64,000 nt of DNA from Cyprinodon diabolis (GCA_030533445.1 CM060072.1:23829109-23893108); one strand, 5' to 3'. Counted from the first letter of the stretch, positions 1-11,239 are shown. Notes: a model not told the origin generated them from the sequence alone. A program made the numbers and translations.

Positions 1-249
1 TTTGTCCATTTGTTTTGCTCTCTTGGATTTTATTTGTTTAATCAAACAAATAAATAAATTAGAACAAATGGATATAAAAGACAACAAAGATGCCTTGAAT
101 AGAGTGTATTTATCATAAAATAAGACAAACAAATTGTTTTCAAATTCATATTGAATGTTATCCGCTTTCTATTTTTTTATTTCTCAGACTAAGGCTAAAT
201 GGATGGTCATTTGGTTGCTCATTTGAGGTATTTACTCAACTTTATACGT

Positions 250-1434
250 TTACAAAGCTAATGGTTGTTGCTCCTGATGAGATGATGGATGGTCTCCTGA
301 GTGATCTCCTCCCACACCTGGACGAAAGCATCAACCAACTCCTGAACGGTCTGTGCTGCAATATGATGTTGGTGGATTGATAGAGACATGATGTGTTCAA
401 TCAGATTCAGGTTAGGGGAACTGATGGGCCAGTCTATAGCTTCAATGCCTTCATCTTGCTGGAACTGCTGATACATTCCAGCCACATGAGGTCTAGCATT
501 GTGATGCATTAGGAGAAACCCAGGGCCAAGTGCACCAGCTCACAAGGGGTCTGAGGATTTCATCTCGCTACCTATTGGCAGTGATGCTACCAATTTCCAA
601 AGAAGTACCACCCCGCACCATTACTGACCCACTGCCAAACTGGTCATGCTGAAGGATGTTGCAGGCAGATCGCTCTCCATGCTGTCTCCAGACTCTGTCA
701 CGTCTGTCACATGTGGTCAATGTGAACCTGCTTTCATCTGTTAAGAGCACAGGGCACCAACTGCCAATTTACCAATCCAGGTTTTCGCTGGAAAATGTCA
801 CATGTCCTTTCACGGTGTTGGGCTGTAAGCACAAACCCCATCTGTGGACGTCGGAGAACTCATACCATCCTCATGGAGTCGGTTTCTAATTATTTGCTCA
901 GGTCATTTTGCAGGGCTCTGACAGTGCTCCTCCTGTTCCTCTTTGCACAAAGACAGAGGTAGCATTCCTACTGCTGGGTTATTGCCCTCCTAAGGGCCTC
1001 CTCCATGTCTCCTGGTGTACTGGCCTGTTTCCTGGTAGCGCCTCCGGACACTAACGCTGACTGACAGAGCACACCTTTTTTGCCACAGCTCCCATTGATG
1101 TGCCATCCTGGATGAGCTGTGTGGGTTTTATAGTCTGTCTCATGCTACCACGAGTGTGAAAGCACCACCAATATTCAAAAGTGACCGAAAAATCAGCCAG
1201 AAAGAATTGGCACTCACTGAGAAGTGGTCTGTGGTCCCCACCTGCAGAACCAATTCTTTATTGAGCATGTCTTTCTAATTGCCAATAATTTCCACCTGTT
1301 GTCTATTGCATTTACACAACAGCGTGTGAAATCAATTGTCAATCAGTGTTGGACACTTTGGTTTCACAGAAGTTTGCTTTAATTGAAGTTGTACTGTGTT
1401 TACATGTTCCCTTTTATTTTTATGAGCAGTGTAT
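250..1434 (-). mobile_element. Degenerate Tc1-like DNA transposon
   Basis: The - strand encodes fragments of a Tc1/mariner transposase in broken frames. About 568-750 carries the first catalytic-Asp block (TDESRFTLTTCDRRDRVW), and 258-509 carries NARPHVAG and SPNLNLIEH, which hold the second and third catalytic positions. The residue before NARPH is His where the family has Asp, so the DDE triad is lost, and stop codons interrupt the frame. The right end (about 1410-1434) reads TTATTTTTATGAGCAGTGTA, an inverted-repeat end typical of fish Tc1 elements. No matching left inverted repeat is visible, so the copy is truncated near 250. It is a fossil just upstream of the visible prdx4 exons. Confidence 0.85.
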
Positions 1435-1855
1435 ATTATTAATTTACACTTGATTCCCTCTCACAATGTCTAAAATTATGGATTAGATCCACTTATCCAT
1501 TTACAGATTTCGTCCACCCATCTGTTTTGTTTATCATTCGTCCATCTATGGCCTTTGTCTGTCCTTTAGTTTGTGACACTTTGTTTAGAAAGTAAACTTT
1601 GGAAAATTGTAACAGTATGGAACCTGACAGCCTGATAGGCCATCAGAAATCTGAAGGTTATCCTGCCTCGGATGTCCATCCCATCTTTTATCATGTCAGG
1701 TCAGGTTACAGCTTAAACAATTAATGTTTGTTTCTTCTCTGTGTTTCTCTGAAATACAACTGTCTCTTACACAACAAGGTTCTACAAGTAGAAAATATTT
1801 TAAAGGAAATAATTTGTTTAATTAGTCTGTGTGGTGTTGTTTTTTTCTGCTGCAG
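1435..1855. other. Non-coding, 5' intron of prdx4
   Basis: AT-rich sequence between the Tc1 relic and the first visible prdx4 exon, with no ORF of note. The signal-peptide exon of prdx4 is not recognisable here or further left, so it probably lies upstream of the window. Confidence 0.5.
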
Positions 1856-3711
1856 TTTCAAAGCCTGCACCTAACTGGGAAGGAACTGCTGTCATCAACG
1901 GGGAGTTCAAAGAGCTGAAGCTGTCTGACTACAAGGGGAAATACCTTGTTTTCTTCTTCTACCCTTTGGACTTGTACGTCTGATTTAAGCAGAATGTTGT
2001 GTAATATCGTTGTTTCTTTCATGGACTGCAAGCATGTAAATATATGTAAACATGTTTGTTTTCTCCTTCAGCACATTCGTCTGCCCCACTGAGATCATTG
2101 CATTCAGTGATCGTGTGCACGAGTTTCAAGCCATAAATACTGAGGTGGTGGCCTGCTCCGTGGACTCCCAGTTCACCCATTTAGCTTGGTATGGAAACCC
2201 CTTTCATTAGACCTGAACACTCTATAAAATACATAATCCAAATACTTATATGGCTCCTTCATATGACATGGTCCTAAAGAATCTACAACTGATTGTGTTT
2301 TTGCTGACCTATTCTGTCCTCAACAGGATCAACACCCCCAGGAAGCAGGGTGGATTGGGATCCATGAAAATCCCGCTGCTGTCTGACCTCACTCACCAGA
2401 TTTCAAAAGATTATGGCGTCTATTTGGAGGACCAGGGACACACACTGAGGTGAAAAATAGATTTATGATCATCAGAGGTTCAGATAAAGCTGTTATGTAA
2501 TGCAGGAATAGTGAAACAAACAAACGAATAGAAACCAGACAAAGGCGTGGAAGCACAATAGCTCTTTACTTTTTTTTCTTATTTTGTTAAAAATAAACTT
2601 GAAAGTATGTTAAGTAGTGTGGATTTTTTTTACTTTTATTATTTTTGCCTGTTTTTTTCTGTCTGAATGGATTAGACTGTATTGACAAGCAGTCCCAGCC
2701 ACATAATTCTTGCTTGAAAAAGAAATTTTAAATCACATCCGTCATTATTCAATAAATACCATGAAATATTGTTGGAAATGTTAAGCCCTTTCCTTAGATC
2801 ACACCTTAAACCTGAGCTCTGCTGCAAAAAGTCAATTTCCATGCCTCTAATTGTGGCTCCTAAAAACTTGTGTTTTATGGCAGCAAATGCAGAACATTTC
2901 CACAGCAGAATGACACAAATGGTCCATGGATTTTTTTTCTCCTCTTACATTATGCTGCAAAACCATTATTTTCAAATGTACAATTGTTTCTATCTTTTTC
3001 AAGCAAAGATTAATGTTCTAATCAGGAAAAATGTATGACATTTCTTTCAAGGTTTGTTTTATTTAAGGTGATTCTTTTGACTAAACTTTTTATTTTAGTA
3101 AATCCTATTTAGTAGGAAAAAAGGACTAAAATGTTTGTTGGTTTGCTGACTCTGACCCTAATCTACCATGTCTCTATCAGAGGTCTTTTTATCATCGATG
3201 ACAAAGGCATCCTGAGGCAGATCACCATGAACGATCTGCCCGTAGGCCGATCAGTGGATGAGACGCTGCGGCTGGTGCAGGCCTTCCAGTACACAGACAA
3301 ACATGGAGAAGGTACAGGAAGGTTTCCTCCCACAGTATATTTTCTTGCTAAAATAAGATCAGTTTTCAAATAAGCCGCTTATTTTGGGGTGTTTCTGCTT
3401 TAATTAACTTAATATTGCTGTTGTTTATTCATCCCTGCAGTGTGTCCAGCAGGATGGAAGCCAGGCAGCGACACTGTAAGTAGAACTAAGATGTATTTCT
3501 GTTTTAACTAAAAAAAAAAAAAAAACATCAAAATATAGAAAACCTGATTTTTCCCTTAGTTTGTTGTAAAGATTCACGTGTTGTTGTTTTTTTTACCTTG
3601 ACATAAACTGATGACCAGAAATACTCAAAATCACTTATAAGATCAATTCTTCCTCCACAGATCATTCCAGACCCTTCAGGAAAGCTGAAATATTTTGACA
3701 AACTGAACTAA
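1856..3711 (+). CDS. prdx4: Peroxiredoxin 4, 3' six exons (5' exon outside window)
   Basis: Typical 2-Cys peroxiredoxin of the secretory pathway, which reduces H2O2 and helps drive disulfide formation in the ER. Exons: 1856-1973, 2072-2188, 2327-2449, 3181-3311, 3441-3475, 3661-3711, all with GT-AG junctions, 575 nt ending in TAA. The reading starts at [20 protein letters not shown]. The peroxidatic Cys is in [10 protein letters not shown] (split across the first intron), the resolving Cys in [12 protein letters not shown]. The GGLG motif ([11 protein letters not shown]) and the C-terminal YF (KYFDKLN) are both present, the pair associated with sensitivity to over-oxidation. The C-terminus ends in KYFDKLN, as in mammalian PRDX4, and SKPAP is also a PRDX4-type junction, favouring it over PRDX1/2. 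The signal-peptide exon was not found, so the gene is partial. Followed by sat1 on the same strand, as in human Xp22.1. Confidence 0.93.
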
Positions 3712-3758
3712 ACGACTTTTCTGCTTCCCTCAAAATTTGTGAATTCCAGCCAGGTCGA

Positions 3759-3764
3759 AATAAA
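3759..3764 (+). promoter_or_regulatory. prdx4 polyadenylation signal AATAAA
   Basis: Canonical AATAAA 48 bases after the prdx4 stop, followed by a T-rich stretch, giving a very short 3' UTR. Confidence 0.75.
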
Positions 3765-3774
3765 GTTTTTTTCC

Positions 3775-4700
3775 TAATATGTTTTTTATCTTGTCCTTCC
3801 TTTAACAATGACAATGTGTGAGGGTACAACGGGGGCTATCCCTCTTTAGCCACACATAGCTGGATAACTCTGAGATTCACATATACTCATCATTTGTCCA
3901 GATCTTAATCTGAGACTCATTTACAAAAGTATATACTCCCCTTATATTCAGCAACCACAGCTCAAACAACATGTAAAAAAAAAAAAGCATACAGAGAGCC
4001 AACATGCAGTTTATTACTAACAAACAGTTTCCATGGGCCTTAATTCCATTAAAAAAAGGGAAGAGCAGAAAGCTGAATAGCTGCTGAAAGGTAACCTCGT
4101 GAGACCATCCTGATCTCGTGAGCTTTCAAGATTTCACTCGGAGCAAATCCATCTGGCGGAGTCAGGTTAGCTGAAAGGCAGCAAAACACTGCATCCACAC
4201 TCATTTGCAGTTTTTCTACAACACTATGTCATCACTGTCCACCCGGATATTTTTCACTCAAAACATGTATATCTTTTCAATTTCTTGCTGTATTGACACC
4301 AGACAGACTACAGATGTCACTCATGCTGTAATTTTAATTTATTGTGATAAATCCTTTACAGCATGAGTACCTTTTTTGTGTGTGTGTGTGTGTGTGTTTT
4401 GATGTAAATATCTTTTTTTTCTTGGTGTTATTATTATTATATATATATATATATATATATAATATATTTTTTTTTTTTTGGGTGCATTTAAACCTTATTT
4501 TCTGAGGCCCAGAATAATTTACCCTTGAATTGTCATCTCGACATCCTTCTCCAGAACCTTCCTGTTGATACCAAGGTTAACAGTTTAGGCATTATTGTAC
4601 CAGTTAAGAAATGCCTTATAAAGCCTGAGTATGCATCTTTTTGGCCAATAGGGCTTAGGAAATGAAGCAATAGGTGAGCTATCCACACTATTTCATTGTT
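3775..4700. other. Intergenic, no gene; two microsatellites
   Basis: No coding signal. Contains a (TG)n tract at about 4377-4397 and an (AT)n tract at about 4437-4468 ending in a T run. Otherwise unremarkable AT-rich DNA between prdx4 and a LINE fragment. Confidence 0.6.
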
Positions 4701-4704
4701 TTGT

Positions 4705-4945
4705 CTTTATGTGTGTTTTTTTCCTGGACCCCTCCCTGGTGAGGTGTTCAGGCACGTCCCACCAGAAGGAGACCCTGAGGAAGACATGCTGGAGGGACTA
4801 TGTTTCTCAGCTGGCCTTGGAACACCTTCGGATTCCCCCTGAGAAGCTGGCCCAATTGGCTGGAGAGAGGGAAGTCTGGGGCTCCCTACTAAGGCTGCTA
4901 CCCCAGATAAGCAGAAGATTGATAGATTTGATTTCTTTTATTTCC
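4705..4945 (+). mobile_element. 3' fragment of a fish non-LTR retrotransposon (LINE)
   Basis: Translation contains TCWRDYVSQLALEHLRIPPE and GEREVWGSLLRLLP, the C-terminal tail of a reverse-transcriptase ORF very common in fish LINEs. It is followed by the usual short tail (CAGATAAGCAGAAGATTGATAG). Only the last part of the ORF remains, so this is a 5'-truncated insertion, not a host gene. The clade cannot be settled from so short a piece. Confidence 0.75.
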
Positions 4946-5257
4946 TATGAGCATTAACCACTGCCCAAACTCTCATTTAGACTAAGGGCCGGATCTATCA
5001 AAGGTTTGCGTGTATAAAAAACGTGATCTATTTCAATGCGCACGCTAAAAAATGTACAAACCGATCTATCAACAGCGTGCAAAAAGGATTTGGTCTTTAA
5101 AACGTGCTAAATAGCGCCTCTTATCCATTTAGTACTTTTTCTGCAATGAATATGCAATATGGGGCGTTTACACGCAAAAGTGCGTCTTATGGGAGGAGAA
5201 CATGTAAATATATTAATTTAGCACTCGCAAGGTGATTTATTAAACCTGAAAGCAATT

Positions 5258-5548
5258 TTGCTAACGGTATCTGACTCTATATTTAACACGTTTCAAAAGA
5301 AGGTGCAAATGGTCTGTATGCGTAATTGCGCACACATGGCAGCGGTTATTGTCGCAAGAAGGAGACATCGAAATGAAGCAAGGAGACGCAGAGAACGCAT
5401 TTTTTCACTCCGTGTGAATATTTTTGGAATGAACGAGGAAACGATCATCAAAACATATCGTTTATCCAGAATTGCTATTTTGGAGCTGTTGGGAAATGCT
5501 GCGGGGATGCGTACGCGCAGTCATCTCATCCACAGTCACTTCTTGTGA
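5258..5548 (+). pseudogene. Truncated Harbinger transposase
   Basis: 96-codon frame inside the Harbinger-type element. Residues about 30-48 are rich in Arg (ARRRHRNEARRRRERIF), followed by the conserved 'RVNIFGMNEETIIKTYRL' block and an ILELLG motif resembling the N-terminal region of HARBI1-family transposases. It stops before any catalytic Asp or Glu block. Full family members are about 350-400 residues, so this cannot be active. Confidence 0.6.
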
Positions 5549-5672
5549 GCCATTTGGTATGTGCATTTTTCTACAGGCCAATACAAAACACCTGTTTTTT
5601 CTTTTGTTTGTTTTTTACTGCAGTGAAATAGAAATTCAGCCACATACCACCTTAGGGAATAAAGGTTGCCAA

Positions 5673-5676
<4 letters not shown>

Positions 5677-5719
<43 letters not shown>
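5677..5719. repeat. (TA)n microsatellite
   Basis: About 21 uninterrupted TA units inside the Harbinger-type element, followed by a T run and a G-rich stretch. Confidence 0.95.
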
Positions 5720-5722
<3 letters not shown>

Positions 5723-6005
5723 GTTTTTGTTTTTTTTGGAGGGGGTGGGGGTGTCACTGTAAGATTAAAATTTCTTAATGCACTAGTTTGCACAAACTAA
5801 AAACTACTTTACCGCAAACCACAAAACGTGCAAAACCATCATTTAAATAGGGCGTCTCCAACAGTTTTGCACCTGCCACCAGTTACGCAATCACTCTTGT
5901 TAAATCACCCGCAAACCATGGTTCAGCCCCTCGCGCAAAATTCCAGTTTGCGAGCGCAAATTACTGCACGCAAAATTGGAGCTTGATAAATCCAGCCCTT
6001 AGAGA

Positions 6006-7195
6006 CAGATTTAGACAGATTTTATTTTGTATACACAAGTGTACACAAAGAAATGTCATTAAGAAATTCTAGACTATTTCATTTTTTAAAGTGCCGACTT
6101 GATTAGGTAAGCAGCAGCGATTAAAAAAAAAATTGTGATGAAAAACAGTAATGTAAGCATGACTGTATAGTTACAGTTCTAACATTCAGTTGTTGTTTTT
6201 TTGTTGTTTGTTTTTTTATAACATTTTTATATCATTTACTGTGTCTCTTAATTTTTTTCTGCTACTTCAGAGTATTAATTCCTTATTTATTAGCCAATCC
6301 TTACGATGTTTCTCACACTTCCTTTTTTTTTTTTATTAGTTAAAAGTTGAAACACACTCAGATTGTTCAGTCAGGCTTCCTGGAGCCTTCACCAAATATG
6401 AAAACTCCTCCCACTAAGCTCGATCATCACCTTTTCCTGGGTCATTACCCCAGAAACCGCTAATTAATTCTTCTCTGGAAACAAAACGGTTTAGATAACA
6501 TAATCTTACCCAGCAACACTAAAGGAGTTATAAAGCAATGAAAGGTAAATAAATAAATAAAAAATCAATTATTTGTTCTTTTAAAAACATTGAGCATGAT
6601 GTACATTACTGCATAAAACCCAACCTTTGATGAAGACCATTACTTTAATTTTCTCAATGACATACACACTGAGAACAGTATCCACTTAAGTGAGACTCCT
6701 ACCTGCATGTTTTCAGTCAAGAGGGAGATGCCTAATGTCTGCCAGCAAAACTCCCTTTAAAGTACAAGTGTACTTTGAACTGTCTGGAAGCAGTAAACAA
6801 GGGAAATAACTGACCTTGCACTACTGCCCAACTTTCTTGAGAGGAAAATCATTTTCCAGTTACTACCTGCTGAAACCCTTTTAAGTTATGCAATTCACAC
6901 ATATGTAAAAAAAAAACAACATAATTTTACTTTATCTTAATGTACAATATTTTCACCTATTTACCATAAACTACTTATTAAACAACATCTTAACTTAATT
7001 GAACTAATAATGACAGGAATAAAACACTGTCAATTCAGATCTGGGTTGTTTGTGCTCACTATAGTATTTCTCTTGATTTTAGAGCTCTTTTGATCGACAT
7101 TCAAACGAATAATGTTGATTAAAGGTAAAATAAGTAGTTCACTCAAAAAGAAATAGGATATGCGTCACAGTGGATTTACAATCAGGCGTGTCTTT
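6006..7195. other. Intergenic and sat1 upstream region
   Basis: AT-rich, no ORF that looks genuine and no recognisable transposon. The last part (about 7000-7200) precedes a TATA-like box and is presumably the sat1 promoter. No well-supported factor site was assigned. Confidence 0.45.
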
Positions 7196-7201
7196 AAGGG
7201 A

Positions 7202-7212
7202 TACATAAAAGG
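7202..7212 (+). promoter_or_regulatory. TATA-like box of sat1
   Basis: The sequence TACATAAAAGG lies about 185 bases upstream of the sat1 ATG. A start of transcription roughly 30 bases on (near 7235) would give a 5' UTR of about 150 nt without an intron. Inferred from sequence alone. Confidence 0.5.
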
Positions 7213-7249
7213 GATGTTTCTACAGACCCTGTAAGACTGAGAGCAGCTC

Positions 7250-7270
7250 ATGCAAAACCTTATGTGCTAG
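7250..7270 (+). promoter_or_regulatory. Short upstream ORF in the predicted sat1 5' UTR
   Basis: Two ATGs in one frame (7250 and 7262) start a peptide MQNLMC ending at TAG (7268-7270), 118 bases before the main ATG. The start context is weak (C at -3). It would be in the leader if transcription begins near 7235. SAT1 is strongly controlled after transcription in vertebrates, so a regulatory role is possible but unproven. Confidence 0.4.
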
Positions 7271-7388
7271 TTTTCCTATTTCTTTGCCGGGGGGGGGGGA
7301 CTCCTTAGGAGCGAATGAAGAAACAAATTTTGCTCTTGTTCACATTCAGAGGACTAGTAAGCAAAGGGAAGAAAGGAAAAAAGAGAAA

Positions 7389-8399
7389 ATGGCCAATTTT
7401 GAATTAAGGCCTGCCCAACCGAAGGATGTATCCGATATATTGCGTCTCATAAAGGTAAAACACTACATCTGCGTTATTCGCTCCTTGTTACCACTGGTTC
7501 AACAGATGAATTCAGGGCATGTCTTCATACATTATAGGAACTTGCTAAATTTGAAGAGATGGAGGAGAAGGTGGTGCTCACTGAGAAAGGTGCTGTGAAC
7601 TAGCTCACTGATTATCAAAACAGGCGGTAACCTATTCTTGCAAATAGAATAAGACATATACAATGTCTTTTAATGTCTTTCTTTCATTTAGATCTTCTTG
7701 AGGATGGATTTGGAGAACATCCATTCTACCACTGCTTGGTTGCAGAGGTCCCCAGAGATCACTGCTCACAGGGTAAACACCTTTCTTCACTTATTCTGAA
7801 AGAGATTACTTTATAATAAAGTCTGTAACTTTTAGTTTCTTTTATCAAGGGTTTTCTGTAATTGGCTTTGCAATGTATTACTTCACATATGATCCATGGA
7901 TCGGGAAGCTTCTTTATTTGGAGGACTTTTATGTCATGCAGGAGTTTCGAGGTAAAGTTGTTGAGTAGTTCAGCTGTGGTGCTAAAGTGTAATAATTTAC
8001 AGATGTGTTGCAACATTGGCAAAAGCTGTTGTAATTGCTCTGCCTGTTTAATGTTTCACCAGGTCTTGGCATTGGTTCACAAATCCTGAAGGTGCTGAGT
8101 GAGGTGCAGACACTTTATATACACTCACAGCTTGTGTCTAATACCAGTCACATATTTACGTTGATTTCAGGTGTATTAGATGCTGTATATATGATTTTTA
8201 ATATCCATTTTTTTAAATCTCTGTCCTCCAGATTGCGGTAAAGACTCGCTGTAGCAGTATGCATTTCATTGTAGCAGAAAATAACAAGCAGTCTATTGAG
8301 TTCTACAAGAGAAGGGGTGCAGCTGATCTGTCCTCGCAGGAGGGCTGGCGTCTCTTTGAGATCCAAAAGGAGGGTCTGCTGAAGATGACTGCAAAATGA
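7389..8399 (+). CDS. sat1: Spermidine/spermine N1-acetyltransferase 1
   Basis: Cytosolic GNAT-fold enzyme that acetylates spermidine and spermine at N1 with acetyl-CoA, the rate-limiting step of polyamine catabolism and export. Six exons: 7389-7454, 7538-7589, 7692-7772, 7850-7951, 8063-8103, 8232-8399, summing to 510 nt (169 residues; human is 171). The start is [20 protein letters not shown], matching the human N-terminus in position. Visible features: the acetyl-CoA loop RGLGIG (residues about 100-105), the catalytic Tyr in [14 protein letters not shown] (about 139), and conserved [11 protein letters not shown] and [14 protein letters not shown]. The C-terminus is LLKMTAK, without the acidic end of the mammalian protein. 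Intron 3 is only 77 bases, too short for the mammalian-type poison exon. Lies between prdx4 and zfx on the same strand. Confidence 0.96.
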
Positions 8400-8597
8400 A
8401 ATGCTCAGATCAATACTATAACTATGCTGTAATATGTGTATATAATTCATAGTTACCTTATTCTGCAACAGTAACCTCATTCACACCATATATTAAGCAG
8501 ATAACTTGTATTAATGGACTGCTTCTTAATGAAAACTGTTTTTTTGTCTAATATCCTCCATGTTATCCAAGTTGTATTTCATGTACCAAATAAGTAA

Positions 8598-8603
8598 AAT
8601 AAA
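8598..8603 (+). promoter_or_regulatory. sat1 polyadenylation signal AATAAA
   Basis: AATAAA about 200 bases past the sat1 stop, in an A-rich stretch. It is the first canonical signal downstream of the CDS. Confidence 0.6.
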
Positions 8604-9012
8604 AATAATTCATGGTTGATTTATATGGTGCTTAACAATGAAGAAGTTATGGAGCAAAAACAGTCAAGCTGTATGTGAATTCAGCAGTGGAGGCTTTAAC
8701 CTCAATGAATAATACATGCTTACAGTGATTTTGTAAACTATGATGCTCAATGGGATATTTTGAAAATGTTTAATGTAATGTAGATATCTAAATGCATGAT
8801 ATGCTTTTGTAGGAAATACATGTATTACTGTTATAAATTAGATATAAATTAGACATAACTGATGTGATTCAACTCTTTCTGCAGAACAGAATTTTAAAAG
8901 CAAGAATAATACATTTATACATTTAAATGTTAGATTTTGAAAATAACATGATTCATTAAGTTGGTAAGAATCTTTTTTTTTACTTCAACTCTGTATCAAT
9001 CAGCAGAGCATT

Positions 9013-9054
<42 letters not shown>

Positions 9055-9490
9055 TTGGGAACTGGTGCATTTCATTATATAGATTTTACTGGTCATTTAA
9101 TTCACCACCTCTCTAAGTCAGAAAAGGTTATTCGCTTCAGGACATTTTGTACAGATCACATGTCAGTTGGTACAAACTGTCTCCATGTTTTGTAGCTTAA
9201 CAAGCATTGATTTAAAGCAAAATCATAATTTAAGCATATTCTTCAGCATGGAAATGTGGTTATGTTACTCCAATAAATATTGATTTTTATTCACTTTATA
9301 TGTATAGTGCCATTGTCACCTATTCTTGTACCACAATTCTTCAGGTGTGTTCCTCTTGTACAAGCAGGTCATCATTTCGTAGTTTCCAGTTATAGCTACA
9401 AAAATATTACTCCCTGAAATTAGAATCTGGCTACTATAAATATAAAATATAGTTTGAACTGGGGCCATAAACTGTTCTTATTACAGGTTC
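8604..9490. other. Intergenic, no gene
   Basis: AT-rich, without coding frames. The only structure seen is the GATA tetranucleotide array at about 9013-9054. Confidence 0.6.
9013..9054. repeat. (GATA)n microsatellite
   Basis: About ten perfect TAGA/GATA units. Such arrays are polymorphic and common in fish; no function is claimed. Confidence 0.95.
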
Positions 9491-9504
9491 CAACAGCACA
9501 CACA

Positions 9505-10345
9505 GCAATTTAATGCAGTTTATTGATATGGTGCCAATTCACAACACATCATCTTAAGGCACTTTGCAATTCAACTAGATCATTCAGTCAAATTGTTTCA
9601 AAGTTTTCCATCTGAGGACAATCAGTAAATTGCATCAACTCATTGACTCCACTGTCGCGACAAGCAGGCCTGTAGTGGAGTAAAAACCCCCTTATAACAC
9701 AGGGAAACCTCCAGCAGAACCAAGCTCAGTGTGAGCAGCCATCTGCTGAGGCTGACTGGGGTTCAAGAAGATAGAAGCAGACATACAGAAAGAAGCAAAG
9801 ATACAGAAGCCAACTGTCAACCAGCTCCACTGGCGGCCCGTCCAGGAAACACACAGCCAGGCAGACGAGCTCTGAGCCACCCCCCACATCAGAGGACAAA
9901 GAGAGCACATCCAGTCAGTCACAGTCAGAGAAACAGGACTACACTGAAGAACAGGCCGAACTTGAGCATCTATAAACAAAGGTGTTGATGGCAGCAGCAC
10001 AGCTGATATTTCTCTCCAGGATGGTGTCACAGCCAAACAGGAACAGACCATATGAAGCTACTATGAGAAAGCAGAGAGAGCATAGTGTTAGAGATTGAAC
10101 TAACTAATTCTGCAGAAAGGGAGAATAGAGACAGAATGAAGCAGAAGGATGAAATAGGGTGGGAGAATAGAGATATGATAAAATGGGGGTCCCTATGTCC
10201 TCCAGCAGTCTAAGCCTATAGCAGCATAACTATAGAGATAGTTCATGATAACCTGAGCCATTCTAACTATAAGCTTTATCAAAAAGGAAAGTTTTAAGCC
10301 TAGCCTTAAAAGTAGACAGGGTGTCTGCCTCACGGACCAAAACAA
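9505..10345. repeat. Fish interspersed repeat, family unnamed
   Basis: Begins with CAGTTTATTGATATGGTGCC and the phrase 'CCAATTCACAACACATCATC...GGCACTTTGCAA', and ends with '...CTTAAAAGTAGACAGGGTGTCTGCCTC'. I recognise these phrases as parts of a repeat dispersed in many teleost genomes. A second, shorter copy of the left part is at about 35,240-35,420 in the same orientation. The open frames inside show no protein-like conservation. I see no clear ends or target duplication. Confidence 0.6.
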
Positions 10346-10399
10346 TACACAACCATTATTTGTGAGCGTGTCCCTTTAGTACTCGAGCAGATATGATGT

Positions 10400-11170
10400 A
10401 CATTGCTTTCATCTTGTTTCACTAAAGTTAGTAATCAAACATTTAGTATGTTATTTTTTTATGTAAACTAGAAAAGAACTCAGCCATGTAGCTAATTTCT
10501 CTTGAAATATAATGACTTCCACCTTAAGTTAAAACCTATATTATCAGAATCTTTCCAAAAATTCCTGGATCCTGATGGGGATCCAAAATTTAATCGATTG
10601 TTCCTTGGACTGAGGTGCAGCTCTGGTAACAATGTCAAAAAAATCGGTTCATAACTTTTCAAGTTATCCTTTATACAGAAAGACAAATTCTCCTAAAAAC
10701 ACGATCTCCTTTGCGGGGATAATAAAATGTATGTACCAGGCGATATTTTTCTTCTTATATTAACATCTCTGGTATGTGCATGCATTTCCCAGTTCATTTG
10801 AGCATTCAGCAGCCATGCCCTAGGATCACATAAAAGGTGCATGCACTGCCGAATCATCCATTTGCTATCCGTTGTTAACAATGTTTCTTTGATTTGTTCA
10901 TAATGTATTGCTTTGTTCAAATTAGGACTTTGTCTAACATTTGTTATCATTGTATCATTTCTATCATGTAAATGGAGTAAGAAAAAAAAAAAAAATAAGC
11001 CAAAAGAACTGAGCGCTCCAAATTTACAGCACATATCAGGACTCAGACATATCACATAACGAGTATCAACAGCAGTCTTAAAAAAAAAAAAAAATTGTAT
11101 CTGTCGATCTCAAGCTTTGACAAAGATATACTGTATATGTCAGTGCTGAAAATGTTGTGATGCAGTTATA
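10400..11170. other. Intergenic, nothing recognised
   Basis: A 120-codon open frame on the - strand (10693-11055) has a long Phe run and resembles no family I know, so it is treated as chance. The rest is AT-rich with two A runs. Confidence 0.5.
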
Positions 11171-11239
11171 AAATGCTTGTCAAGTTTATACTCCTTGGAA
11201 ATCTTTATTATTATTGGGGTGGAGAAAAAAAAAGAGCCA

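Larger units (their letters stand above)
4982..6002 (+). mobile_element. Deleted PIF/Harbinger-type DNA transposon
   Basis: Terminal inverted repeats: CTAAGGGCCGGATCTATCAA at the left and, on the complementary strand of the right end, CTAAGGGCTGGATTTATCAA (18 of 20 match). Internally, 5258-5548 encodes the N-terminal part of a HARBI1-like transposase (an Arg-rich stretch, then RVNIFGMNEETIIKTYRLSR and AILELLG). The catalytic DDE part is missing; the space before the right end holds a (TA)n tract and filler. Flanks show only a possible AGA/AGA duplication rather than a clear 3-bp TWA target site. It is therefore a non-autonomous, internally deleted copy about 1.0 kb long. Confidence 0.75.

Noticed and set aside
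4709..4957. Possible small host gene
   Set aside because: The peptide is the C-terminal tail of a fish LINE reverse-transcriptase ORF.
7284..7388. N-terminal extension of SAT1 in frame
   Set aside because: The open frame continues upstream only from a TTG, and the ATG at 7389 aligns exactly with the human start.
9013..9054. GATA array as a sex-chromosome (Bkm) marker beside zfx
   Set aside because: Ten GATA units are common on fish autosomes; one short array is no evidence of sex linkage.
10693..11055. 120-codon - strand frame
   Set aside because: Phe homopolymer from an A run and no family resemblance; lies in AT-rich DNA where such frames occur by chance.
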